The notes beneath the pieces are model-generated. The model ran no database searches and was not told the DNA's origin. It was given only the letters and a program-made list of their open reading frames with translations. Positions 47,825 to 58,538 of a stretch of 64,000 nucleotides of DNA are shown piece after piece. The stretch covers positions 2,399,501-2,463,500 of the forward strand of contig NC_063171.1 of assembly GCF_023159225.1 (NCBI RefSeq), read 5' to 3'. Position 1 is the stretch's first letter. The number at the start of each line of letters is the position of its first letter. This DNA is from Perognathus longimembris pacificus. Its lineage: Eukaryota > Chordata > Mammalia > Rodentia > Heteromyidae. Both the position numbers and the translations under genes were made by a program.

Positions 47825-48594
47825 GCCGCTCGAGACCGCTGGCGTGGAGCCTGGGCTATGGGAATGGGGGCAAAGGCAGCGAGCAACAACCTGACCCGGA
47901 AAGCGGCGGCAGCGGGTATTGTGAGTATACAACATGCATCTGCGTGAGTCTGTGAGTGTTTCTGTTGACTGAGGAGAGGTTTCCTTTTGTTTTTATCAAC
48001 CATGTGGTTCTATTATGGGCAAAATAATACCATTTGCCACTGGATTTCCAGAAAATTTACATGGCCAAAAAAAAAAATTCTAAGTATGCCTCAAAGCTGT
48101 GGACAAGTGTCTGTCTGTCTGTCTTTCTGTGTTGGTAAAACATGTAAAATCTGGCATCATGGTTTCAAAATTACTCACTTTTTGACTACTATTTTAACTT
48201 ACTTTAATTCTTATGTTAAACTGTTCTTTGCAGCCTGTGGGTGGAGTCACAGTGAACAGCACCAGACTCCAAGCCAAAAAACAAAAAAAATTATTCTTTC
48301 TCTCCTGTGCTCTCATAAACTCTTTTAAGATCAAGGGACCAGAGTCATTTTTGGAAACTGTGCAAACCTCGATTCTCCTGACCCAGGATTAATACTTTGC
48401 TTTATAGGATGCAGGTCGATATGTGATAGCTGCATGGACTGTGTCAGTCTGTGGCTACAGGAAGCTGCCTCTACAGTCTATTCCCAAACTGCCTTGTTTT
48501 TTTCTGACCTATAGTTGTTGTTCCACGCCCCCCCCACCCAGGCCGAGGCGCTCACCGGGCGGGTGCTCTTCTGCTGAACTAAATCCCCAGAGCC

Positions 48595-49006
48595 TTGTAA
48601 ATGCCTTTACAGATTGGAAAACTAAGCCCAGAGCACTTGCTCTGGAGAAATGTCTCTCCTTGTTTTCTCTTCAGGAAAACAAAGACTGTGGTGGATTTTT
48701 CCATGGAGAAACGGGAAAGCCTGCCTGTACCAGCGATGGACCCAGTGTTGGCCCTGTTTCTTCCCTGGACCCAGCCTGGTGCCCTGCCATGTCATGAGAA
48801 AAAAAAATAATAAATAAAAATTGAAAAAAAAAGAGAGGGAAAGAGAGGGGAGTAGACCTCACGATTAGTAAGGATAGCTATGCTCATATTATATATCTTA
48901 AGAAATAACTTACGAAATTTTAAATCTTCCCAAAACAGTGGGAAATAGCTTTGTAAATGCTTTTACAGATTGGAAAACTAAACCCTGAGCACCTGCTTCT
49001 GTGGCA
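48595..49006 (+). repeat. Pair of direct repeats inside the ERV
   Basis: A block of about 50 bp beginning TTGTAAATGC and containing ACAGATTGGAAAACTAA occurs at 48,595-48,650 and again at 48,950-49,006 with a few differences. An A-rich stretch (48,798-48,835) lies between them. Confidence 0.82.
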
Positions 49007-49410
49007 GTGATGCTTGCAGTTCTGTACAAAAATTAAAGAAATTCTGCACCATGTTTCTTCCACTCCTCTCCCCCTACTGTTTGGTTTAGGGGAGTCCCAT
49101 TAGAGGGAAATAGGAGCTGAGGGTTGACACCCAACTTAATGTTTCATGATAAAAATGTTTTTTTTTTTAAGTAAGCACAAAGGTTTAACACCTTTGTTTC
49201 AATGTTTATATAAAAAGAATGTTTTACTAATCATTCATGTTTAAGTTATCAGCTACTGTGAACCACCAAGGATGCCAGAGCTCCAGCCTACTTCTACTTC
49301 ACCACCAAAAGAAGGATGATGTCTGCAACTTCCTGCACTTGACAGAAACCAGCTGAGGATTCCAGCTTCTCTGGACAAAGCCAGATGGATGGCCACTTCA
49401 CCTACCCCAT

Positions 49411-49463
49411 ATATATGTATATGTATGTATATATACATATATATATATATACATATATATGTC
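49411..49463. repeat. TATA/TATG microsatellite
   Basis: Alternating TATA, TATG and CATA tetramers of about 50 bp inside the ERV, just upstream of the 3' LTR. Confidence 0.9.
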
Positions 49464-49550
49464 TTATGTCAGCATTTGCCTTATACCTACATATGCCATG
49501 TTGCAACATCCCCTGCTAATTTAAAATTTTTTTTTAAAAAGAGTAGCAGA

Positions 49551-50053
49551 TGTTGGGGTCAGCTGTGCCTTTAAGGGGCCACAGCTGACCTTGGCCTGCC
49601 CCTCCCCTTCCTTCCCTTGGCAGGAAGAGAAGGCTCTGCTCCTGGGGCAGCATGTGTGTAATGGAGGCCAACTCAGAAACCCGTCCTTAGCGGGCTGGGC
49701 CTCCGCCCCCAAGGGAGGTCCCCTGACATCATTTGATGGACAGCCCTCTGTGACCAATCTGCAATCCCTCTCTTGTGCCCGCCCTCGGGGGTATATCTGG
49801 GGGGCTCCTCATTTGAATAAACAGAACGCCCATGAGGTCTTTTCTGAGACTCCCATGCGTCTGTGAGTATCTTTCTTGAAGGGCCTGAGGAGTCTCGTTC
49901 AGCCACGTGCACTGAGGCTTACCTGTGTCCCCGTCACTCCACCCTGGGCGCCCGTAGGTCAGGCTTCCAGGGGAGAGGGTGAAAAGGGGAACACACTTAA
50001 GAGAGAATAATTTTAGCACCCCCAAACCCAGGGGAGGTGAAGCTAGCCCTGCA
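49551..50053 (+). mobile_element. 3' LTR of the ERV-like element
   Basis: 503 bp starting TGTTGGGGTC and ending GCCCTGCA, so TG...CA. It holds CCAAT (about 49,754), a TATA-like GTATATCTGG (about 49,791) and AATAAA (49,816-49,821), in the compact order of a retroviral promoter and polyadenylation region. Immediately upstream the purine-rich AAAAAGAGTAGCAGA (49,536-49,550) could be the polypurine tract. The right end coincides exactly with the return of L1 sequence. Confidence 0.8.
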
Positions 50054-50081
50054 CCCAGGAGCCCAAGTGTTTCTCGTAGTC

Positions 50082-50296
50082 CTTTTTTTTTTTTTTTCTT
50101 TTGGCCATTCCTGGGGCTTGGACTCAAGGCCTGAGCACTGTCCCTGGCTTCCTTTTGCTCAAGGCTAGCACTCTGCCACTTAAGCCACAGCGCCACTTCT
50201 GGCCATTTTCTATATATGTGGTGTTGGGGAATTGAACCCAGGGCTTCATGTATAAGAGTCAAGCGCTCTTGCCACTAGGCCATATCCCCAGCCCCT
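50082..50296 (-). repeat. Dimeric ID-like SINE, antisense, inside L1
   Basis: T-rich start (antisense poly(A)), then the complement of both monomers, ending TATCCCCAGCCCC. Flanks CTCGTAGTCCTT and CTCCTATTCCTT are a probable TSD with two differences. The L1 sequence is collinear across the insertion. Confidence 0.88.
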
Positions 50297-51531
50297 CCTA
50301 TTCCTTCTTGTAGTGTTTCCAGGGTATCTAATTTTACTTCAAGTTCTTTGATACATTTGGAATTGATTTTGGTGCCGGGTGATATATAAGGATCTAGTTT
50401 TATTTTGTTACAGGTGTTGAACCAGTTTTGCCAGCACCATTAGTTAAAGAGGCTGTCTTTCTTCCATCCTATTGTTTTAGCTCCTTTATCAAAGATTAAG
50501 CATAGTTCTGCGGGTTAATTTCTGGGGTTTCAGTTCTGTTTCATTGGTTCTTGTGCCAACACCAAGCTGTTTTTATTCCTATAGTTTTGTAATACAGCTT
50601 GAAGTTTGGTATTGTGATTCCTCCAGCACTGTTCTTTCTACTAAGGATTGTTTTTGATATTCGAGGTCTTTTATTGTTTCATATGAATTTCTGGATAGCT
50701 TCCTCTATTTCATTAAAGAATGATGTTGAGATATTGATGGTTATTGCATTGCATTTATAGGTAGCTTTTGACAATATTGCCATTTTGACAATGTTCATCC
50801 TCCTAATCCAGGATTGTAGGAGATTTTTCCATTTCCTTAGTTCTGCCTTAATTTCCTTTTTCAGGTTTTCAAAGTTCTCATCACAGAGGTCTTTCACTTC
50901 TTTGGTTAAGGTTATTCCTAGGTATTTTATGTTTGTTGAAGCTATTGCAAAAGGAGTTTCTTTCCTGATTTCATCCCTGCTCACTGGATTGTTAGCATAT
51001 AGAAAAGACACAGATTTTTGAGGATTTGTTTTATATCCTGCTCTTTTCAATCAGCTCAAGTAACTTGGGAGTAGAGTGTATGGAGTTCTTTAGGTACATG
51101 TTGGATCGTGTCATCTGCAAAGAGAGAGTGTTTAACTTCATCTTTTCGTATTTGGATTCCCTTTATGTCTTCCTCTTGCCTTTTTGCTCTGGCTAAAAAT
51201 TCTGCACTGTGTTGAAGAGGAGAGGAGAGAGCGGACAGCCTTGTCTTGCTCCTGATTTTAGAGGACATAACTTTCACTTTAACCCTTTAAGAATAATGCT
51301 CTCTGTGGGTTTGTTCAAGTCAGCCTTAATGACATTCAGGAATCTTCCCTGGAATCCTAGTTTCCTGAAATCTTTAATGATAAATGAGTGCTAGATTTTA
51401 TCAAATACTTTTCCCACTTGTAGAGAAAAAATCATGTGATTCTTGACCTTGATGTGATGGATTATGATGATAGGTTTGCATATATTGAACCAGCTCTGCA
51501 TACACAGAATGAATCCAGTTTGGTCATAGTG

Positions 51532-51532
<1 letters not shown>

Positions 51533-51591
<59 letters not shown>

Positions 51592-51611
51592 TTATTTATT
51601 ATTTATTATTT
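51533..51611. repeat. (TA)n microsatellite inside L1
   Basis: About 28 perfect TA units followed by TTTATTTATT repeats, next to the antisense tail of a SINE. It is the longest pure AT alternation in the window. Confidence 0.95.
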
Positions 51612-51812
51612 ATTTTTTTTTGGCCAGTCCTGGGTTTTGGACTTAGGGCCTGAGCACTGTCCCTGGCTTCTTTTTGCTCAAGTCTAGCACTCTGCTGTTT
51701 GAGCCACAGCCCACTTCTGGCCATTTTCTATATATGTGGTACTTGGGAATTGAACCCAGGCTTCTTGTATAGGAGGCAAGCACTCTTGCCACTATGCCAT
51801 ATTCCTAGCCAT
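51612..51812 (-). repeat. Dimeric ID-like SINE, antisense, inside L1
   Basis: TTGGCCAGTCCTGGGTTTTG start and CCATATTCCTAGCC end; both monomers are recognisable. The TSD is obscured by the TA microsatellite. L1 ORF2 sequence resumes at about 51,815. Confidence 0.88.
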
Positions 51813-54256
51813 GTATGACATTTTTGATGACCTGTTGAAGTCAAATGGCCAGAATTGTGTTGAGAATTTTTGCATCGATGTTCATCAGGGAAATCAGTCT
51901 ATCCTTCTCGTTCCTTGAGGAGTCCTGGCCTGCTTTTCGGATATGAGTTATGGTGGCATCATAGAATGTGTTTGGTAGCAAATTTTCACTTTCAATTTCT
52001 TTGAAGAGGTTGACAAATATTGGTGTGAGTTCTGTTCTGAAGGCCTTGTAGAATTCTGCTGTGAATCCATGTGGACCTGGGCTTTTCTTGGATGGGAGAT
52101 CTCTTACTGTAGTTTCTATTACATTGCTGGATATGGGTCTGTTTATTAGGTTTAAATCTTCCTGGTTAAGCTTGGGCACATCAATTTTTGCTAGGAATTT
52201 GTCCATTACTTCCAGATTCTCAAATTTACTAGCACAAAGTTTTGCAAAATATTCCCTTATTATATTCTGAATTTTGGTTGTTTCTGTGGTGATGTTTCCT
52301 GTTTCATCTCCGATCTTATTTACTTGGGTGTGCTGCCTTCGGTTTTTGGTCAGATTTGCTAGGGGTCTGTCTATCGTGTTAATTTTTTCAAAGAACCAAC
52401 TCCTGGTTTTGTTGATTCTTTCTATTTTTTTTCTGTAATTCGGTTAATTCTGATTGAATTTTAAGTATTTGCTTCCGGCTTGGGTTTAGCTTGTTGTTCT
52501 CTTTCAAGGAACTTAAGGTGCTTCCTTAAGTTGGTGAATTAATATTTCTCCAGTTTGTTGATGTAGGCACTCAGAGATATAAATTTTCTTCTGAGTACTG
52601 TGTTTTCTATGTCCCAAAGGAGCTGGTATTTTGTGTGCTCATCTTGGTTTAATTCCATAAACATTTGTATTTTGGTTCTGATTTCTTCAAAGACCTGTTG
52701 GTGGTTCAACAATGTGTTGTTCAGTCTCCATTAGTTCTAGGATTTTCTGTGGTGGCTGTTTGAGTTGAGCTCTAACAGTATTCCATTGTCATCTGAGAGA
52801 ATGCAGGCAATTATTTCAATACTCTGAATTTGTACAGACTTGCTTTGTGCTCTAAGATATTATGTAGTTGGAGAATGTTCCATATGCTACCAAGAAGAAT
52901 GTATATTCTGGTGTTGCTCGATGGAATATTCTGTAGATATCAGTTAGGTCTAGTTCTTCTAAGCAGTTGTTTAGTTCCAAAGTCTCTTTGCTCAGTTTTT
53001 GGCATGTTGATCTGTCCAGAGGTGACAGTGGAGTGTTAAAGTCTCCAACAACCAAGCATTTGGACCTATGAATGAGTTTAGGGCCAGTAGTGTTTGTTTG
53101 ATGAACTTGGGTGCTCTTGTATTTAGGGTGTAGAGATTTAGGATGGTTATATCCTCCTGTAGGAAAGATCCCTTTATTAGTATGTAATAACCTTCGTTGT
53201 CTCTTCTTACCATTTTTCATTTGAAGTCAATTTTATCTGATACTAGGATTGCAACTCCAGCTGCTTATGGAGGCTGTTTGCTTGGTAGATATTATTCCAG
53301 GCTTTCACTTGTAGAAAATCTTTAGTTTCACTGGTAGATGTGTCTCCTGGAGGCAGCAGAAAGATGGATCTTGATTTTTGATCCGATTTATGAGTTTGTG
53401 TGTTTAATTGGAGAGTTAAGTCCATTAATGTTGAGAGTTTGGATTGACAGATGATTGTTTGTTCCTTTTATTATAGCTATCGTTTAAAAGGCTGTGTCTT
53501 CCCAATTCTTGCTCTAATATCCCTGTTTTCTATTTAGGGTTCATTTCTCTGTCTGTATTGTGATCTTGATGATTTTCCATGTGTAGGACATCCTTTAGGA
53601 TTTTTTTGTAATGCTGCTTTGGTGGAGATACATTGTTTTAGTTTTTCCTTACTGTGGAAGTCTTTTATTTGACCTTCAGCTTTGAATGAGTGTTTATCTG
53701 GGTACAGTATTCTTGGTTGGTAGTTATTTTTATTTAGGTTTTGGTATACCTCTTTCCAGGTTCTCCTTGCTTTCATGGTCTCTCCTGAGAAATATGGAGT
53801 ATTTCTGATTGGTTTTCTTTTATATGTGATTGTTTTCTTCTCCCTAACAGCTTTAAGAATTCTTTCCTTCTTATCTATCCATTCTATTTGGATTACAATG
53901 TATCAGTGGGATGTCCTATTCTGGTCTGCTCTGTTTGGGGTTCTAAATGCTTCTTGTATCTGGATAGGCCTATAATTTTGCATATTTGGGAACTTCTCTT
54001 CTCCCATTCTGTTCAACATATTGCCTATTCTATTAACTTCTTTCTGTCTGTTTTACTCAATAGCTATTAGCGCTAAAGTGGGCTTCCTGGTTCTATCTTG
54101 GAGCTCCTGAAGAGATATGTTTTGCTTATTGTATTGGTTTTGTATTATTTTTATTCTTTTTCCATAAAGTCTAGGGAATCTTCAGTTCTTGAGAATCGAG
54201 CCTCTGCATCATCCAGTCTTCTCTACAGGCTTGCTACTTGATTTCGGATTATTTTT

Positions 54257-54460
54257 CTTTTCTTGGCCAGTCCTGGGCCTTGGACTCAGGGTCTGAGCAC
54301 TGTTGCTGGCTTCCTTTTGCTCAAGGCTAGCACTCTGCCACTTGAGCCACAGCGCCACTTCTGGCCATTTTCTGTATATGTGGTGCTGGGGAATCGAACC
54401 CAGGGCCTCATGTATACAAGGCAAGCTCTCTTCTACTAGGCCATATCCCCAGCCCCTCAT
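54257..54460 (-). repeat. Dimeric ID-like SINE, antisense, inside L1 ORF1
   Basis: TTGGCCAGTCCTGGGCCTTG start and CATATCCCCAGCCCC end. It splits the L1 ORF1 region. It is little diverged from the copies at 50.1 and 63.2 kb. Confidence 0.9.
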
Positions 54461-55248
54461 ATTCCTTTTGACTGATCTTTCTTGATGGCTTCCATGTCTC
54501 TGCTTAACACTGCTTTCAGTTTGATTTTAGAAATTCTGGCTGCTAGGAAGTCAGCAGCCACAGCATCAGCAGGGCAGGTGGGGCAGGATGGGGCGGGGCA
54601 GTGCTAGCTGAGTTTACCTGAGTCTTTGAGCCACAGCCCTGGGGACAGATCCTCCCACCTGGGTGGGGAGACCTTCTTCTGAGGGTAGCTGGCTCTCACT
54701 GTCCAGTTACTCTTGGCCTTTTCAAAGATGGCCCCTTCGTCCTCTCTTTCCCTGGCCTACTTTATTTCCAGTCTGCTCTGGACCAGTGTATACCAGAGTT
54801 AAAGATGGCACTTCACTTTGGTCAGGGGAAGGGCTACCTTCCAAATGCTGCTCTGTGGGCATGAGAGGGAATGTCTTTCATGGTGTATTCATGCTTTCTC
54901 TGGAATTTTGGCCCATCCATGTTCAACCCCACAATCTGCATCTGTCTGCCACCCATCTGAAGCATTTCTTCATGGTCACCACTGTGTACTGTAGGTGTGT
55001 GGAGTGCCAGGCACTGCACTGTCACCTGCATGGAGGCGGAAGCAGCCCGGAGCTCAAATCTGTTTTCTCAAGTTGGTTGCCTCAACTTTTTCTTCTCTCT
55101 AGAATCTCTATGTTATAAGTTACTTGTGCTGTCTTTCTAAGAGTAAAAGTTTCTCTGGAGCAGTAAAACTGGGTTCTAGGAGGGAGCTTAGACAGAGCTC
55201 TACTGCTCCTCTGCCATTTTCTCAGAACTCCAAATTCCTCATTTTATA

Positions 55249-55955
55249 CTTGGATAGAAGCACTGATGTTCATGTTACTTAAAAGCTTCTTGTATACATG
55301 TGGTAAATATAGGAAAATGTGTTTACTCAACTCCCCAAGCTAGAGACTGCAAATTCTTTTGAATTCTTCCAGAAACTTCCATTTACCTCCTGACAAGCTG
55401 AAGACACTCATCAGGATCTCATTGGCATTTCTTCATAAGGGAAAATAAGGAGAGCATGCTAACCCAATCTAACAGTCTCCTTCCTTTTAAGACACCACAA
55501 TTTGAAAAGGCCACAGGACCTATTTCCACTCTTTGAGCAATTCTTCTTTATTAATTAGTTCAAAGTATGTCCAATTTAGTCTCTTAAAAATGAGTTGGCA
55601 ATTTGAACTATTTTCATGATGGAGAATACAAATAAATTATTTTTAATTTACTAAACAACCATCATGGGAAATGTGTTTGATTAAGTCAAATAATTCTCAC
55701 CTGACCCAACAGCCTAACAGTCTATACTTGGATAGTTCACAAACAACAATCTTAGTATATAAAAGGATATTTCAGGCTGCTACTTGAATAATGTTTTCTG
55801 GCTATTACTCACATATTCCTCCTGAAAGGTGGGCCAGTTTGACCATGTCTACCCCTTGGTGGTGCAGGAGTGCAGATCACATCACAACGTCACCTTGATT
55901 CTGTCTGAGGGATGATTTACAACCAGGTAGAACATGTGTGACAGAAGACTGGAAG
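55249..55955. other. Unique DNA, no gene seen
   Basis: No repeat or gene recognised. Confidence 0.5.
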
Positions 55956-56258
55956 ATGCTTAGCTTGTTTTGGTCTGGTTTTTCTCTGGCTGGGTAATTT
56001 ATAAGAAGCAGAAATGGATCTTCTCACCATTCAAGAAGCTACAATATCCCTGGTCCAAAGCATTGACAGGTTTGGTTGTCTGATGAGGACTCTGTCCCCT
56101 CAGCCACACCCCTTTACAAGGGCTCCCAACCCCCTTCACAAGGAGACACACTCATAGTCTAGACCCGTCTCACACCCAGCCTCTTCACATGGGAACATTT
56201 GTCATGAAGTTTCAAGAACTTAATTATGAAGGGAATGTATTCAAAACACAGCAGGAAA
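55956..56258 (-). mobile_element. MaLR-type solo LTR, antisense, diverged
   Basis: Antisense MST/THE1-like layout: GGCTGGGTAATTTATAAGAA near the left, CTGATGAGGACTCTG and CCACACCCCTTTACAAGGGC in the middle, and AATGTATTCAAAACACAGCA near the right. It belongs to the old ERVL-MaLR group. No TSD determined. Confidence 0.65.
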
Positions 56259-56735
56259 CAAAGACACATGTGCTCACATATACTTACAGACAGCAAATAA
56301 CCAACTAAATTGGATCACACGGAATATTTAAATTTTGAAAAAGTTTCCATTATATCTAAACAGTGAAACTGATTTTTAAAGGTCAGATATATTCAATTTC
56401 TTCCTTTACCAAGAAAACAAAAGTACCTTAGCTGACCAGGCAGATACTCTACCATTGAAGCTATACATACTGCTCCTTTCGACATTATTTTTGAGGTAGG
56501 GCCTCACTTTTTGCCCAGGGCAAGCCTGGACTGCCATCTTCCTGCTTGCACATCCCTGTGTCACATGCCAACACACACAACCACTGTGCTTCTCCATAGT
56601 TGAGAGAACAGGTACTGATTCTATCACAAGAAGCCCTTGCTTGTGACAGAGTCTTGAGAATTTCTTTTCTGTGTAACTTGGCCTTGAACTGACATTTTCC
56701 AATCTCTACCTCCCTAGCACCCTGAATTACACACT
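56259..56735. other. Unique DNA, no convincing gene
   Basis: A 98-codon minus-strand ORF (56,406-56,702) shows no recognisable domain. The stretch GCCTCACTTTTTGCCCAGGG and nearby text could be an old, diverged antisense SINE, which I cannot confirm. Confidence 0.45.
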
Positions 56736-56962
56736 TGAGCCACCATACTTGGCTCTTATCTGTAATCCCAGCTACTGGGGAGGCAACATCCTGGTGGGTC
56801 GCAGTTTAGCCCAAGCAGAAAAATATGTGAGACTCCATCTGCTATTAACAGCAAAATATCAACCTGGAGACATGGCTCAAGTAATAGAGTACCAACTGTG
56901 AGAAAGACATGCAAAAGCTGGAAGCCCTGAGTTCAAACCATAGTACCAACACATGAATACAC
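56736..56962 (+). repeat. B1-ID chimeric SINE, sense, diverged
   Basis: B1-like half (CTTATCTGTAATCCCAGCTA) and ID-like half (GACATGGCTCAAGTAATAGA), ending GAGTTCAAACCATAGTACC and an ACACAC/AAAC-rich tail (56,950-57,050). Confidence 0.75.
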
Positions 56963-57097
56963 ACACAAAACCAAAACAAAATAAAAGAGAAAGACACAAA
57001 TACATACCCACTACACAAACAAAGCAAAACAAAATAAAAGAGAAAGATTTTCTATTTAAAATTTGATGGCCTTGGCTCCTAATTATGATGGAGCTCA

Positions 57098-57098
<1 letters not shown>

Positions 57099-57142
<44 letters not shown>

Positions 57143-57175
57143 TGTGTGTATCATCTATCTATCTGTCTATATCTA

Positions 57176-57216
<41 letters not shown>

Positions 57217-57217
57217 T
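57099..57217 (+). repeat. Compound (GT)n / (CTGT)n / (CTAT)n microsatellite
   Basis: About 24 GT units (57,099-57,148), then CTAT and CTGT tetramers (57,150-57,217). The ORFs with VCVCVC and SVCLSVCLS are repeat artefacts. Confidence 0.95.
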
Positions 57218-58373
57218 CATCTCTTCGCAGAATGACTCTGACACCTTTTGGTGTCTTCCTTTGGTAATATGCTTAGGCAATGAACAGTGCAGACCCCTTT
57301 ATTGCCTTCTACTCTACCTCACCATGAGATTACTCACAGCTTCCTGGAACCACCCCACCAGACCCTCCTATGGTGACATTCTATCAGATCAACAATTTTT
57401 TTCAAGCATAATTTTTAAAAAATTCTTAACCCCCCTCTTCTCTTGGATTCTGTGCATGGTAACCATTATTCACTATTTATTTTTTTCTAAACCCCAGTAG
57501 AAAGTGACAATAGATTTTTTTTCCAAGTTCCATAAGTGAAAGATTGGACAGAAGAAAAGGGAGCAGCCAGGCCCAGGAGGAGCCAGCTTAGCCCACAGTC
57601 TGCAGAGGTCACAAAACAAAAGGAATGTGAATCTTTTGCTACTAGCAGGCATTGCTTCCCTGGGGTAGTTTGGTCAAAATCAAAACAAAAGGAGATAAGC
57701 AAAAAAGAAAAGCAATAACTACACTATGAAGACCTTAGTGGAAGGGAGGAGGGAGGGAAAAGCTTTTGCATTTTTGTTTCGCACACACTTCATGGCAATT
57801 GATTTGGCTTTGTCCCTGCCAAAGCTTTCAGTGCCTTAGACAACATGAAGCTCCAGGTGTTTTCTTTGTTCAAGGTTAACTTTTTACAAGTCTGATTTCC
57901 TCCCACTCTCCTAGCTCTGCCACAAAGCTTTGGCATATAAAACATTTCCTGAGCAAAATGAAATGAAATAAAGTCTCTATTGTCTGCCTCTAAGCCTATT
58001 GGCATTTTAAAGCAATATTCAGCTCTCCTATAGATGTAATTTCCCATCAGTTATTCTGCCCTGGGGCATACCACGAAGTACAGACAGTAGGAAGGGGAGG
58101 GAAGCCTGGCTGGAATCATCTCAGTACTAACATCTGTCAAGGATCACTGGCCAGCCTGCTGGCCTCTATATGCTGAGAGTACAGTTTTGTCCATTTCTTT
58201 CTTTTTTACTTTACTTTTCCTATCCTTTTGCAAGCCTGACACAAAGCCAAAACTCCCTGTGATGAGATATTTTCATTTAACTTTGCAAAGGTCAGACAAA
58301 ACATGTAGCAAGGGCATTTCATATTTAAGTGCATATTAATTTCTAATCCCACCCTCACTGGACCTTTTCACAA

Positions 58374-58401
58374 ACCACAGGTGCCAATCCACACCTGTGG
58401 T
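58374..58401. promoter_or_regulatory. 10-bp perfect inverted repeat with paired RUNX-like and E-box motifs
   Basis: ACCACAGGTG (58,374-58,383) and its exact reverse complement CACCTGTGGT (58,392-58,401) are separated by 8 bases. Each arm overlaps a RUNX core (ACCACA/TGTGGT) with an E-box (CAGGTG/CACCTG). Regulatory function is inferred from motifs only. Confidence 0.4.
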
Positions 58402-58538
58402 CCACTCATGAAAGGGACTCCCCTCTGGGGAAATTCATGAGGCATCAATTACACTAGTGATCAAGGACAGAATTACACAGCCTGAAGACCTAAATCCTTT
58501 GTAGTCCTCACATTTTGGAATCTGATAGGTAGTTAATT

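Larger units (their letters stand above)
47300..50053 (+). mobile_element. Non-coding endogenous retrovirus-like element with a single (3') LTR
   Basis: 2,754 bp inserted in the L1: the L1 stops at CATCCTGTG(C) and resumes at GGAGCCCAAGTGTTTCTC with nothing lost. Flanks CTCAGG (47,294-47,299) and CCCAGG (50,054-50,059) suggest a 6-bp TSD with one change, as for class II (betaretrovirus-like) ERVs. The left edge is TGGCGACTCG followed by AACGTGGGGG, which resembles a tRNA primer-binding site of the lysine type. No LTR lies to its left. A GC-rich leader (47,300-47,930), a possible splice donor GTGAGTAT (about 47,920), non-coding internal sequence and the 3' LTR (49,551-50,053) follow. No gag, pol or env reading frame is visible, so it would have been mobilised in trans. 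Confidence 0.75.
46252..55248 (-). mobile_element. Older L1 with short 3' UTR, disrupted by an ERV and three SINEs, minus strand
   Basis: L1 sequence runs at 46,269-47,299, resumes at 50,054 after the retroviral insertion, and continues to the L1 5' terminus at about 55,230. Flanks CAAATTTGTCATTTTA (46,252-46,267) and CAAATTCCTCATTTTA (55,231-55,246) are a probable TSD with two differences. From the left it has a shortened 3' UTR, ORF2 with an LFADD box (piece 51,056-51,277), ORF1 (C-terminal piece 53,534-53,776 with NNYQPRILYPDKHSF), then a jump near 54,515 into the distal 5' UTR. The usual last 330 bp or so of 3' UTR are absent. ORFs are heavily broken. Confidence 0.82.

Noticed and set aside
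47412..47955. Cluster of overlapping ORFs on both strands, apparently gene-dense
   Set aside because: GC-rich sequence has few stop codons. The frames overlap on both strands, show no domain, and lie in the ERV leader.
47294..50059. Interpretation as a host GC-rich first exon or promoter next to L1
   Set aside because: The L1 is collinear on both sides, the flanks look duplicated and the right end is a full LTR, so an inserted retroelement fits better.
57063..57500. 145-codon ORF with a cysteine/valine-rich start
   Set aside because: Its first third is the GT and CTGT microsatellite. The remainder has no recognisable domain.
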